A stretch of 64,000 bases of DNA from Pseudoflavonifractor phocaeensis (GTDB lineage Bacteria; Bacillota; Clostridia; Oscillospirales; Oscillospiraceae): the NCBI RefSeq assembly GCF_016901735.1, contig NZ_JACLZC010000003.1, positions 1-64,000 on the forward strand. Direction: 5' to 3'. The first letter of the stretch is position 1; every line of letters starts with the position of its first letter. Position numbers and translations under genes: made by a program. The notes below the pieces were generated by a model. It was not told the origin of the DNA, made no database searches, and saw only the letters and a program-made list of their open reading frames with translations. Below, piece by piece: positions 32,126 through 40,032 of the stretch.

Positions 32126-33493
32126 ATGAAAAAGATCGAAAAGCGGGCGGTGATCTGTCTGGCGCTGGTGGTCCTGCTGACGGCGGGCATTTTGCTGTTT
32201 GTGGTGCGCTTTGCCCTCTACGGGGGACAGTGGGCCTCCTTTGCGGCCAACCGGCATCTCTATAACAGCAGCGGCCAGCTTTCGGTGGGCCGGGTACTGG
32301 ACCGGGACGGGGACGTACTCTCCTGGGTGGATGAGGACGGGAACCGGCGCTACTATGAAAACGCCACGGTGCGCAAGGCCACCCTCCACGTGGTGGGAGA
32401 CGCCCAGGGCAAGATCGGCACCGGTGCGCTGGTTGCCTTTGCCGACCGGTTGTCGGGCTACAATCTGCTCACCGGGGCGTACAGCCTGACCGGGGAGGGA
32501 AACGACCTCTATTTGACCATTGACGCCCGTCTCAATTACATTGCCTACCAGGCCATGGGGGGCAAAAAGGGCGCGGTGGCGGTGTATAACTACAAGACGG
32601 GGGAGATCCTGTGCCTGATGTCCACCCCCACCTATGACCCGGCCGATCCTCCTGTCATTTCGGACGACGACCCGGCCTATGACGGGGTCTATCTCAACCG
32701 CGCCCTGTCCGGCGTCTTTACCCCCGGCTCTATCTTCAAGACCGTAACCCTGACCGCGGCCATTGAAAACATCCCCGATCTCTTTGACCGGACCTTTACC
32801 TGTACCGGCTCCACCCAGGTGGGGGGGCAGGCGGTGACCTGTCCCCATGCCCATGGGGAGATGGACATTGGCGGGGCCTTCGCCAACTCCTGCAACGGGG
32901 TCTTTGCCCAGCTGGCCGCCGAATTGGGGAGCGATGTCATGACCGCCTATGTGCAGAAGGCGGGGCTCACCAGCCGCTATGATGTGGACGGCATCTCCAC
33001 CGCCGCCGGCAGCTTTGATCTGACCGGGGCGGACGACAACCAGCTGGGCTGGGCGGGGGTGGGGCAGTATAACGACCTGGTCAACCCCTGCGGCGTGATG
33101 GTCTGGATGGGAGCCATCGGCAACGGCGGAACGGCGGCGGTACCGCGGCTGGTGCTCAAAACGGAGGGCGGAATGCTGCCCGAGCTTTTCGTGGAGAAGC
33201 AGACCGGCACGCTCATTGACGCCGGCACCGCCGGGACGCTGGCCGACCTTATGGCCAATAACGTCCGGCAGACCTACGGCAGCGGACGCTTTCCCAATAT
33301 GGACCTCTGCGCCAAGTCCGGTACGGGAGAAGTGGGGGGCGGAAAGGCGCCCAACGCCTGGTTTGCGGGCTTTCTGCGCAATGAGGACGCCCCCTATGCC
33401 TTTGCGGTGCTGGTGGAAGAGGGCGGCAGCGGCGCCGATACGGCGGGAAACGTGGCCGCCCAGGTGCTGGACGCCCTGGTCAACGGCTATTGA
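32126..33493 (+). CDS. Class B penicillin-binding protein (transpeptidase), SEDS partner
   Basis: 455 aa. One N-terminal membrane helix (about 8-30), a reduced PBP dimer region, then the transpeptidase with SIFK (Ser nucleophile in FTPGSIFKT), SCN (in FANSCNGVF) and KSGTGE, the KSG form of the third motif. It cross-links the glycan made by the FHA-SEDS protein whose gene ends 13 bases upstream; the two probably act as one synthase. The small size is like PbpA of Actinobacteria and PbpA-like proteins of Clostridia rather than elongasome PBP2. Its exact role (elongation, sporulation, other) cannot be read from the sequence. Confidence 0.93.
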   Translation: MKKIEKRAVICLALVVLLTAGILLFVVRFALYGGQWASFAANRHLYNSSGQLSVGRVLDRDGDVLSWVDEDGNRRYYENATVRKATLHVVGDAQGKIGTGALVAFADRLSGYNLLTGAYSLTGEGNDLYLTIDARLNYIAYQAMGGKKGAVAVYNYKTGEILCLMSTPTYDPADPPVISDDDPAYDGVYLNRALSGVFTPGSIFKTVTLTAAIENIPDLFDRTFTCTGSTQVGGQAVTCPHAHGEMDIGGAFANSCNGVFAQLAAELGSDVMTAYVQKAGLTSRYDVDGISTAAGSFDLTGADDNQLGWAGVGQYNDLVNPCGVMVWMGAIGNGGTAAVPRLVLKTEGGMLPELFVEKQTGTLIDAGTAGTLADLMANNVRQTYGSGRFPNMDLCAKSGTGEVGGGKAPNAWFAGFLRNEDAPYAFAVLVEEGGSGADTAGNVAAQVLDALVNGY

Positions 33494-33515
33494 TGGAAAG
33501 GATGAAACAGCTGGG

Positions 33516-33544
33516 TTGACGATCGGACGTGTTTGTGATATGCT
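33516..33544 (+). promoter_or_regulatory. Promoter of the ABC-F leader RNA
   Basis: TTGACG (33516-33521), 17 bases, TATGCT (33539-33544). The resulting transcript has a leader of about 250 bases before the ABC-F start. Confidence 0.85.
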
Positions 33545-33575
33545 GACAGGGAAGTCTGGCGGGTGAGGTGAAAGA

Positions 33576-33599
33576 ATGATTTCCATTTCTTGCAGATAA
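33576..33599 (+). CDS. Leader peptide MISISCR of the ABC-F attenuator
   Basis: A 7-codon ORF with its own ribosome site (GAGGTG at 33565-33570, 5 bases upstream), reading M-I-S-I-S-C-R-stop. It lies about 30 bases after the predicted transcription start. Its last codons contain TTTCTTGCAG, which is complementary to two later leader segments, so a ribosome stalled on it by an antibiotic would change leader folding. Too short for ordinary gene calling; supported by position, ribosome site and pairing. Confidence 0.75.
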   Translation: MISISCR

Positions 33600-33767
33600 A
33601 TTGGAAGATGCAATAACGCGGTGATGTCACGGCGTTATTACGCCCATTGCAAGAAAGGAATTGTCTGTTCGACCGCTCTGCTGTACCGGACCGCCCGTTT
33701 GACGGGGCGGCGCTGTCATGCCGGAAAGAGCTGCAAGAATTGACCTTCTTGCGGCTCTTATTTTTAT
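33586..33767 (+). promoter_or_regulatory. Transcription attenuator RNA of the ABC-F gene
   Basis: Four mutually exclusive segments: 1 (TTTCTTGCAG, 33586-33595), 2 (TGCAAGAAA, 33648-33656), 3 (CTGCAAGAA, 33731-33739) and 4 (TTCTTGCGG, 33746-33754). Segments 1:2 pair over 9 bp and 3:4 form the terminator; 1:3 (9 bp) or 2:4 (7 bp) would prevent it. Two further hairpins (33612-33639; CCGCCC/GGGCGG at 33691-33710) lie between. Ribosome-mediated attenuation is the expected mechanism for antibiotic-resistance ABC-F genes. Confidence 0.78.
33726..33767 (+). terminator. Attenuator terminator before the ABC-F gene
   Basis: AAGAGCTGCAAGAA (33726-33739) pairs with TTCTTGCGGCTCTT (33746-33759; one G-U) and is followed by ATTTTTAT. 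It ends only about 35 bases before the start codon it would control. Confidence 0.9.
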
Positions 33768-33800
33768 GTCCGTTTGTACGGAACGATGGAGGGATGCGCC

Positions 33801-35267
33801 ATGTCACTGATTCGCGTTGAGAATCTCACCTTTTCTTACCCGTCCAGCTATGACAATATCTTTGAGGAGGTCAGCTTTCAGATAGATACGGACTGGAAGC
33901 TGGGCTTCATCGGGAGGAACGGCAGGGGGAAAACGACCTTTCTCCACCTGCTGCTGGGGAAGTATGAATACCGGGGAAGGATACAGGCCAGCGTAGCCTT
34001 CGACTATTTTCCCTATCCCGTTTCCGACAAGAGCAGGATGACGGCGGAGGTGCTCTCGGAGGTCTGCCCCCAGGCCGAGGAGTGGGAGCTGCTGCGGGAG
34101 ATGTCCGGTCTGGAGGTGAGCGCGGAGGCGCTTTGGAGGCCCTTTTCCACCCTCTCCAACGGTGAGCAGACGAAGGTACTGCTTGCGGCCCTTTTTTTGC
34201 AGGACCGTCATTTCCTGCTCATTGATGAGCCGACCAACCACCTGGATGCAAGGGGCAGAGAGATCGTATCCGCGTATTTGAAGCGCAAAAAGGGGTTTAT
34301 TTTGGTATCCCATGACCGCTGCTTCCTGGATGGCTGTGTGGACCACATTCTGTCCATCAACCGGAGCAAGATTGAAGTTCAAAGCGGCAACTTTTCCAGT
34401 TGGTTTACCAATTTTGAACGCCGGCAGGCCTTTGAGCGCGGGGAAAATGAGAAGCGAAAAAAAGAGATCGCCGAGCTGCAAAAGGCGGCCCGAAGGACCG
34501 CCGGGTGGTCGGAGCAAATCGAGGCCTCCAAATATGGGACAAGTCCGGTTGACCGGGGCTTTATCGGGCACAAATCGGCCAAGATGATGAAACGGGCAAA
34601 GTCCATTGAGGCGCGGCGGCAGCGTGCGGCGGAGGAGCGGGCCGGACTTCTTCAGGATGCGGAAACGGCGGAGGAGTTAAAGCTCTTTCCGCTGACCTAC
34701 GTTTCGGATCGGCTGGTCACCTTTGCCCAGGTTGAGCCTGTCTATGACGGAGCGGGGATCTGCGGTCCGGTATCGTTTGAGATAAAGCGGGGAGAACGCA
34801 TCGTACTGGACGGCAGGAATGGGGCGGGGAAAACCAGCCTGCTGAAGCTGCTGATGAAACAGCCCATCGCATACCGTGGGACGCTTACGATCGGATCCGG
34901 GCTCATCCTGTCCTATGTGCCGCAGGATACATCGGGGTTAAGGGGGCTTTTATCGGATTTCGCGGCGGAGCATCACATCGACGAAAGTCTGTTCAAGGCG
35001 ATTCTGCGCAAAATGGGTTTTACGCGCGTACAGTTTGAGAAGAAGATGGAGGATTTTTCGGCCGGGCAAAAAAAGAAGGCGCTGCTTGCAAAAAGCCTCT
35101 GTGAGCAGGCCCATCTCTATGTGTGGGACGAGCCTCTCAACTATATCGACATTGATTCGCGCATACAAATTGAACAGTTGATCCGGAAGTTTTCCCCCAC
35201 CATGATTTTTGTGGAGCATGACCAGGCGTTTCGGAATGCGGTGGCCACAAGGACGATATCGCTATGA
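33801..35267 (+). CDS. Lsa/CplR-type ABC-F ribosomal protection protein
   Basis: About 488 aa, two ATPase domains and no membrane part. ATG 33801 follows GGAGGG by 7 bases. N-terminal MSLIRVENLTFSYPSS is characteristic of the Lsa group. Motifs: GRNGRGKTT (about 37-45), LSNGEQ (118), LLIDEPTNHLD (140); GRNGAGKTS (338), FSAGQKKK (419), VWDEPLNYID (440). The interdomain linker (about 205-290, Lys/Arg-rich with GFIGHKSAKMMKRAKSIE) is the part that reaches the ribosomal peptidyl-transferase centre and displaces drugs. The expected spectrum is lincosamides, pleuromutilins and streptogramin A; the exact subtype is not certain. Its base composition is somewhat lower in GC than its neighbours. Confidence 0.92.
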   Translation: MSLIRVENLTFSYPSSYDNIFEEVSFQIDTDWKLGFIGRNGRGKTTFLHLLLGKYEYRGRIQASVAFDYFPYPVSDKSRMTAEVLSEVCPQAEEWELLREMSGLEVSAEALWRPFSTLSNGEQTKVLLAALFLQDRHFLLIDEPTNHLDARGREIVSAYLKRKKGFILVSHDRCFLDGCVDHILSINRSKIEVQSGNFSSWFTNFERRQAFERGENEKRKKEIAELQKAARRTAGWSEQIEASKYGTSPVDRGFIGHKSAKMMKRAKSIEARRQRAAEERAGLLQDAETAEELKLFPLTYVSDRLVTFAQVEPVYDGAGICGPVSFEIKRGERIVLDGRNGAGKTSLLKLLMKQPIAYRGTLTIGSGLILSYVPQDTSGLRGLLSDFAAEHHIDESLFKAILRKMGFTRVQFEKKMEDFSAGQKKKALLAKSLCEQAHLYVWDEPLNYIDIDSRIQIEQLIRKFSPTMIFVEHDQAFRNAVATRTISL

Positions 35268-35356
35268 AAGATAAAAAGTATGCTGTAACAAGGGGCCAGG
35301 TGTGGTAAAATAGGATATCCGATGGTATTGAGCGCTTTCGAGGGGGACAGGTGAAG

Positions 35357-35818
35357 ATGAGAAAACTGCTTTTCGTGTGCCACGGCAATATTTGCAGGAG
35401 CCCGATGGCCGAGTATGTGATGAAGGATCTGGTCAAAAAGGCGGGGCTGGAGCAGCAATTTGACATTGCCTCCGCCGCCACCAGTTATGAGGAGATCGGC
35501 AATCCCGTCTACCCGCCCGCCCGGCGGAAGCTGGCGGAGCATGGGATCGATTGCAAGGGACACGCCGCCCGGCGGCTTTGCCGGGAGGATTATGGACGGT
35601 ATGACCTGCTCATTGGAATGGATCACGCCAATATCCGCAATATGAACCGCATCTGCGGCGGAGATGAGGCGCATAAGATTCACTTGCTGCTGGATTACGC
35701 CCAGCGTCCCGGCCAGGAGGTAGCGGACCCCTGGTACACGGGGGACTTTGAGGCCACCTGGCAGGATGTGACGGCGGGCTGCCGGGGACTGCTGGACGCG
35801 CTTTGCCCGAAACCATGA
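35357..35818 (+). CDS. Low-molecular-weight protein-tyrosine phosphatase
   Basis: About 153 aa cytosolic phosphatase. The N-terminal P-loop CHGNICRSP holds the nucleophile Cys and Arg (C-x5-R), and the general acid is in VADPWYTGDF. Both define the LMW-PTP family (Wzb/YwlE type). The ATG at 35357 is preferred over an in-frame GTG at 35351 because of distance from the G-rich ribosome site. In Gram-positives, members dephosphorylate tyrosine kinases of polysaccharide synthesis or phospho-arginine proteins; context here does not tell which. It converges on dinB with a shared terminator. Confidence 0.93.
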   Translation: MRKLLFVCHGNICRSPMAEYVMKDLVKKAGLEQQFDIASAATSYEEIGNPVYPPARRKLAEHGIDCKGHAARRLCREDYGRYDLLIGMDHANIRNMNRICGGDEAHKIHLLLDYAQRPGQEVADPWYTGDFEATWQDVTAGCRGLLDALCPKP

Positions 35819-35835
35819 CACGAAGAGACAAACGG

Positions 35836-35875
35836 AACCGCGCCTCTGGACGCTTCAGAGGCGCGGTTTCTTTAT
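35836..35875. terminator. Terminator between the phosphatase gene and dinB
   Basis: AACCGCGCCTCTG (35836-35848) pairs perfectly with CAGAGGCGCGGTT (35856-35868), then TTTCTTTATT on the plus side. It overlaps the 3' end of dinB. Confidence 0.9.
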
Positions 35876-37081
35876 TGAACCATCTTTATCCTTTTCCAGG
35901 GCGGAGGCGGGAGAAAGGGCGTTTTGCCCATATTTTTTGCGCATCTGATCCACCGTCCGTTCCAGCTGCTCCCGCTTTTCCCGCCGCCGGGCGGCGCCGG
36001 CGTCAAAGAGGTCCAGCTGCTCGGCGGCTTCTCCTTCCGGCAAAAGGCTTTGGGCGGTGACGGTCAGCGCCCGTACCGGCGCGGCGGGGTTCCAGGAGGC
36101 CTGCATCAGGGCAAAGGCGGCGTCCAGAATGTCACGGCTGACATAAGTGGGGGCAGCCAGCCGTTTCTGGCGGCAGATGTCCCGAAAGGCCGGATCCCGG
36201 ATGGTGATCTGCACGGTAGTACACTTCATGCCCGCCTCCCGCAGCCGGGAGGCCACATGGTCGGAGAGCATGGCCGCGCCGGAGCGCAGCTCCGCCCAGC
36301 CCACCAGGTCCTGGGGAAAGGTGACGCCGCTGCCCACGCTTTTGGGGGGCGGCAGATCCCGGCGGGGCACCACCGGAGCGTGCTCCCGCCCGGCGGCGTA
36401 GTCGTACAGCGTCCCGCCCTGCTTGCCCAGCAGCTCGGTCAGGGTCTGCCGGTCCAGCCGGGCCAGGTCGCCGATGGTGCGGACCCCGTGACCGGCCAGC
36501 GTCCGGGCGGCGGTGCGGCCCACAAAGAGCAGCTCGGTCACCGGCAGGGGCCAGAGCAGCTCCTGAAAATTTTCCCGGGTAATGACGGTGGTGGCGTCCG
36601 GCTTTTTGTAGTCGCTGCCCATTTTGGCAAAGACCTTGTTGAAAGACACTCCCACCGATACGGTGAGCCCCGTCTCGGCGCGTACCTGGCGGCGAATCTC
36701 ATCGGCCACGGCTTTTCCGTCGCCGCCGAAGAGGTGGAGGGAGCCGGTCATGTCCAGCCAGCTCTCGTCGATGGAAAATGGCTCCACCAGATCGGTGAAC
36801 CGCTCATAAATGGCGTTGACCACCTGGGAGTAATGGCGGTATTTCTCGTGGTGGGCGGGGAGGAGGACCAGACCGGGGCATTTTCGCCGGGCCTGCCACA
36901 CGGTCTCGGCGGTCTTGATCCGGAAGGCCTTGGCGGCCTCGTTTTTGGCCAGGATGACCCCGTGGCGGCTCTCCGGGTCGCCGCACACCGCCACGGGCTG
37001 TTCCCGCAGCTCCGGGTGGTCCAGCAGCTCCACCGAGGCGTAAAAACTGTTCAGGTCACAGTGCAAAATCACCCGGTCCAT
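35855..37081 (-). CDS. dinB: DNA polymerase IV (Y-family translesion polymerase)
   Basis: 408 aa. Catalytic carboxylates are in HCDLNSFYASVE (Asp9) and SIDESWLDMTG (Asp/Glu near 103-104); TGLTVSVGVSFNKVFAKMGS is the family's palm signature (split GLTVSVGVSFNK and FAKMGSDYKKP). A helix-hairpin-helix (LAGHGVRTIGDLARL) and little-finger domain follow. QLDLF near residue 370 is a beta-clamp-binding motif. It copies damaged DNA with low fidelity. The charged tail after the clamp motif is longer than usual. No LexA-type box was recognised in the short upstream interval 37082-37139. Confidence 0.96.
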   Translation of the reverse strand: MDRVILHCDLNSFYASVELLDHPELREQPVAVCGDPESRHGVILAKNEAAKAFRIKTAETVWQARRKCPGLVLLPAHHEKYRHYSQVVNAIYERFTDLVEPFSIDESWLDMTGSLHLFGGDGKAVADEIRRQVRAETGLTVSVGVSFNKVFAKMGSDYKKPDATTVITRENFQELLWPLPVTELLFVGRTAARTLAGHGVRTIGDLARLDRQTLTELLGKQGGTLYDYAAGREHAPVVPRRDLPPPKSVGSGVTFPQDLVGWAELRSGAAMLSDHVASRLREAGMKCTTVQITIRDPAFRDICRQKRLAAPTYVSRDILDAAFALMQASWNPAAPVRALTVTAQSLLPEGEAAEQLDLFDAGAARRREKREQLERTVDQMRKKYGQNALSPASALEKDKDGSIKKPRL

Positions 37082-37139
37082 GATAGACGCCCCCTTTTTC
37101 TCTCAGTATACCCGCTTTCGGTGTGGAAGTCAAAGCGGT

Positions 37140-37772
37140 TCAGAGCCAGAGAGAGACGGCGAGATAGACCAGGTACGCCAGCCAGGCCAGCAGGAGCAGC
37201 CGCCTCCCCAGGGAGGCCCGCCGCCAGTCGGTGCCGTCGGATGGGGGAATGCCCATCCGCAGCCGTTTACGCAGGCGCAGGACCTTGAAAAGGGAATAGC
37301 CGGCAGAGCACAGGATCAACGGATCAAAGAGTGTGAAGTGGTAGAAATGGTACCGCCAGAGATCACGGAAGATTCCCTCCGCGATCAGGAGGACCAGGAG
37401 CAAAAACCAGGATGTCCATATTTTTATGAGGCGATCCAGGGTATAGCTCTGGGCCACAGGGTCGGTGTGAAAGGGAGGCGCGTCCGGGTTTTTGGACAGA
37501 TACAGGGTGAAATCACGGCCCACAGGCCCCAGACATTTCCAGCCCTGTTCCCGGTAATCCTCCTCCCGTTCCGGATGGGAAAAGGGGGAATTTGGCTCCA
37601 GATGGTAGCGCACCTGGGCCGGCGTATCCCGTTCAAAGGTGACCAGCTCACCCTGAGCCTTGACAAAATAGAGTCCCTTGGCGGCCATCTCGTTGAGCCA
37701 GCCGGTGTAGTACTCCAGATCCGCCGGCGTAACGGAAACCATGAGACGATAGGCGTAGAAGTTTTCTAACAT
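37140..37772 (-). CDS. DUF2812-type membrane protein co-expressed with PadR regulator
   Basis: 210 aa. The ATG at 37772 follows GAGGAGGAATCCCT and overlaps the end of the PadR gene by 7 bases. The soluble N-terminus (LEYYTGWLNEMAAKGLYFVK, REQGWKCLGPVGRDFTLY) matches the DUF2812 pattern, and 2-3 membrane helices follow (LLLVLLIAEGIF, LLLLAWLAYLVYLAVSLWL). DUF2812 proteins commonly sit behind PadR regulators in Firmicutes; their function is unknown. Probably autoregulated together with padR. Confidence 0.85.
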   Translation of the reverse strand: MLENFYAYRLMVSVTPADLEYYTGWLNEMAAKGLYFVKAQGELVTFERDTPAQVRYHLEPNSPFSHPEREEDYREQGWKCLGPVGRDFTLYLSKNPDAPPFHTDPVAQSYTLDRLIKIWTSWFLLLVLLIAEGIFRDLWRYHFYHFTLFDPLILCSAGYSLFKVLRLRKRLRMGIPPSDGTDWRRASLGRRLLLLAWLAYLVYLAVSLWL

Positions 37773-38080
37773 AGGGATTCCTCCTCCGCGTCGGCCAGGC
37801 AGCGGCGCAGACGGTCCACCTCCGCCTGATAGCGTTCCTTTCCTTCCCCGGTCAGCTGGTAGGTGCGTTTGCGGCCCTGTACCGCCGTCTCCCGGATGAG
37901 GGCCTCTTCCTCGAATTTGCCCAGAATGGTGTATAAGGTCCCCGGCCCCAGCCGGACCCGTCCGCCGGTCCGCTCTTCCACAAAGGCGGCGATCTCGGTG
38001 CCGCACCGCTGGGCGTGGAGGAGGGCCATCAGGACATAGAACATCCCCTCGGACAGGGTTTCCAGCGTTTTACGTCCCAT
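37766..38080 (-). CDS. PadR-family transcriptional regulator
   Basis: 104 aa, full length for the short PadR class. The winged helix shows FYVLMALLHAQRCGTEIAAF, the recognition segment LGPGTLYTILGKFEEEALI and the wing GRKRTYQLTGEGKERYQ. First gene of a pair with the DUF2812 membrane protein. Its promoter (38131-38159) is consensus TTGACA/17/TATAAT and carries overlapping ATATC-N7-GATAT dyads, so repression by its own product is likely; the inducer is unknown. Confidence 0.95.
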   Translation of the reverse strand: MGRKTLETLSEGMFYVLMALLHAQRCGTEIAAFVEERTGGRVRLGPGTLYTILGKFEEEALIRETAVQGRKRTYQLTGEGKERYQAEVDRLRRCLADAEEESLC

Positions 38081-38102
38081 GGCAATTCACCTCTCGTCTC
38101 TA

Positions 38103-38159
38103 ATATCATTCTTCGATATCGTCTATTGATATTATAACATCGACCCTCGATATTGTCAA
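38103..38159 (-). promoter_or_regulatory. Consensus promoter with tandem PadR-type dyads
   Basis: On the minus strand TTGACA (38159-38154), 17 bases, TATAAT (38136-38131): a perfect sigma-A promoter. ATATC-N7-GATAT occurs twice, at 38103-38119 and 38116-38132, sharing a half-site and covering the edge of the -10 and the transcription start; a further GATAT lies at 38149-38153. Confidence 0.85.
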
Positions 38160-38165
38160 CAGAGC

Positions 38166-38197
38166 GCAAAAAAGGAGCGGTCCAAAAAGACCGCTCC
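38166..38197 (-). terminator. Terminator of the 558-aa membrane protein gene
   Basis: GGAGCGGTC (38174-38182) pairs with GACCGCTCC (38189-38197); on the minus strand six T residues follow. Confidence 0.88.
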
Positions 38198-38209
38198 CGG
38201 GGATAAGGG

Positions 38210-39886
38210 TTATTGCTTTGTGACCGATACGCCGTTCAAAATGGCGGCGTTTTCCTCCCCCAGCTCGTGCTGGATGGTGACGGGATCCCCCACGTTGAGG
38301 AGGACCACGTTCTGGTCGTCCTTGGCTTGGATGGCGTAAAAGAGAGGGCTGTCCTCCAGGCGGATATAGTACCAGGTGTTGCCGTCCAGCACCGCCGAAC
38401 GGATCTCCGCGATGACGCCGGAGGCCTCGGTCTGGGGCAGGTCCTCCGACTGTACCACTCCGCTCTCCTCCAGTGTGCGGATATAGGATTGCTCGCACTG
38501 GGAGACGGTGGAGCCGGTGACCACGATCTGATACTGGGCCACGTTGACCATGGCGTAGCTTTTCACCAGGTTGGTGGCGTCCATGAGAGGGATGAAGTAG
38601 GTGGGCTGGTTGGAGATGTTGAGGAGCAGGGGGAAGGTGGCGGTATAGCCCAGGTCCTGCACCTCGCCCTCGGCGGAGGCCATGGCGGCTGACTCGGTGG
38701 CGCCGGGGGCCTGGTAGAACCGGGTCTCCTTGGTGCGCTGGTTGGAGAGGAGGAAGCCCAGGTTGGACTGGTCGGCGTTGGCCGAGGTGACGCCGGTATA
38801 CATATAGACGTCGTCGTTGAGGGCGATGTAGTTGGAGCCCCAGGTGGTGACCGTCACGTCCTTCTGTCCAAAGATGGAATTGAAGAAACCGTGGACCATG
38901 GTGCCGTAATAGTCGTACTGCTGGGAGATGAGGTCGGGGGTGTAGACGTTGTCCACCCAGGTGGGGATATCGGCCAGGTCATAGTATTGGCTCTCGCCGG
39001 TGACGGCGTCTACCAGCACCGCGCCTTTGATATCCTCGCCGCCGAAGAGACCGATGGTTTTGACGATGCGGGGGGCAATCCAGTAGGGCTGGCCCTCCTC
39101 GTCGATTTCAAACTGGGGGGTGCCGAAGAGATAGGTGGGATACTGGAACCGGAGGTGGCGGTAAATGTTGCGGTTGAGGGGCTCGGAGAAGGAGTAGTGC
39201 ATTCCCTCGTCCAGCCGGACCACGGTGGCCTCTTGGGTGACCATGTCCACCATCACATAGGCGGGCAGACCCTGCTCCCGGTTGGTGAACCACTTGATGA
39301 AATCGGCGTAGGCGATGGGGGCCACCCGGACGGGCCGGCCCTGGTAGTTGATCTGGGAGGAGTCGAAGGAGTACTCGAACTGGCTGACCATATCGCTCAG
39401 GGTGCCCATCTGCCGGTCGCTCAGGTACTCGGCGGAATTTTTGTCCAGGGTGGGAATCTCGTTGAAGGAGATCTCGGCGATGTCGGTGGCAAAATCCCCG
39501 TTGGAGACGGTCAGCAGATTGCGGTAATCGGCGGCCCGGAAGAGGGGCAGGGACACCAGCTGACCGATGAGGGCCACCGCCAGCAGCAGCAGGAAAAGAA
39601 TGCCGATGGGCAGGCACTGCTTTTTGATAAAGCCCAGATAGAGGCGCAGCATACTTTTCCCGCTGTCGCTTTGGGCGGTCAGGCCGAAGCCGGAGGTGAC
39701 CAGGGCGCAGAGGCTGTACACAAAGCACAGAATGCCCACAAAGACGTAAAACTCTTCCGATTGCAGGTTGATTGCCGGGAGGGAGACATAGAAATAAATG
39801 AACCCCACCAGCAGGGTGACGGCCAGATTGAAGCAGATTTTGCCCACTGGGGAGGTGGGCAGGCGCAGCTTTTTCTTCTTTGCCAA
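38210..39886 (-). CDS. Large membrane protein of unknown function
   Basis: About 558 aa. A TTG at 39886-39884 is taken as start because AAAGGAG (39902-39896) lies 9 bases before it; an ATG six codons upstream overlaps that site. A basic N-terminus (AKKKKLRLP) precedes three membrane helices (about 15-120) and then ~430 residues outside the membrane, rich in Tyr, Asp and Thr beta segments (e.g. YPTYLFGTPQFEIDEEGQPY, VLVDAVTGESQYYDL, FIPLMDATNLVKSYAMVNV). I do not recognise the family or any catalytic motif. The YDLADIPTWVDNVY stretch and the conserved-looking repeat of VTG..SQ strings suggest a sensor or envelope role, which is a guess. It is transcribed alone. Confidence 0.8.
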   Translation of the reverse strand: MAKKKKLRLPTSPVGKICFNLAVTLLVGFIYFYVSLPAINLQSEEFYVFVGILCFVYSLCALVTSGFGLTAQSDSGKSMLRLYLGFIKKQCLPIGILFLLLLAVALIGQLVSLPLFRAADYRNLLTVSNGDFATDIAEISFNEIPTLDKNSAEYLSDRQMGTLSDMVSQFEYSFDSSQINYQGRPVRVAPIAYADFIKWFTNREQGLPAYVMVDMVTQEATVVRLDEGMHYSFSEPLNRNIYRHLRFQYPTYLFGTPQFEIDEEGQPYWIAPRIVKTIGLFGGEDIKGAVLVDAVTGESQYYDLADIPTWVDNVYTPDLISQQYDYYGTMVHGFFNSIFGQKDVTVTTWGSNYIALNDDVYMYTGVTSANADQSNLGFLLSNQRTKETRFYQAPGATESAAMASAEGEVQDLGYTATFPLLLNISNQPTYFIPLMDATNLVKSYAMVNVAQYQIVVTGSTVSQCEQSYIRTLEESGVVQSEDLPQTEASGVIAEIRSAVLDGNTWYYIRLEDSPLFYAIQAKDDQNVVLLNVGDPVTIQHELGEENAAILNGVSVTKQ

Positions 39887-39986
39887 AATAACGGCTCCTT
39901 TCATATCAGGGTACAGGGTGGATGGTCAGGATTCAGTATAGCGCCGGTTTTGGAAAAAAACAACGGAATGGTGTGGAAGGAAAGAA

Positions 39987-40029
39987 AAAACGCGCCCCCC
40001 TTGCCCGGACGGGAGGAGACGCGCGTTTT
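39987..40029 (-). terminator. Terminator of the DUF308 gene
   Basis: AAAACGCGC (39987-39995) pairs with GCGCGTTTT (40021-40029), with extra C/G pairing inside; on the minus strand a T-run continues. Confidence 0.8.
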
Positions 40030-40032
40030 CGA

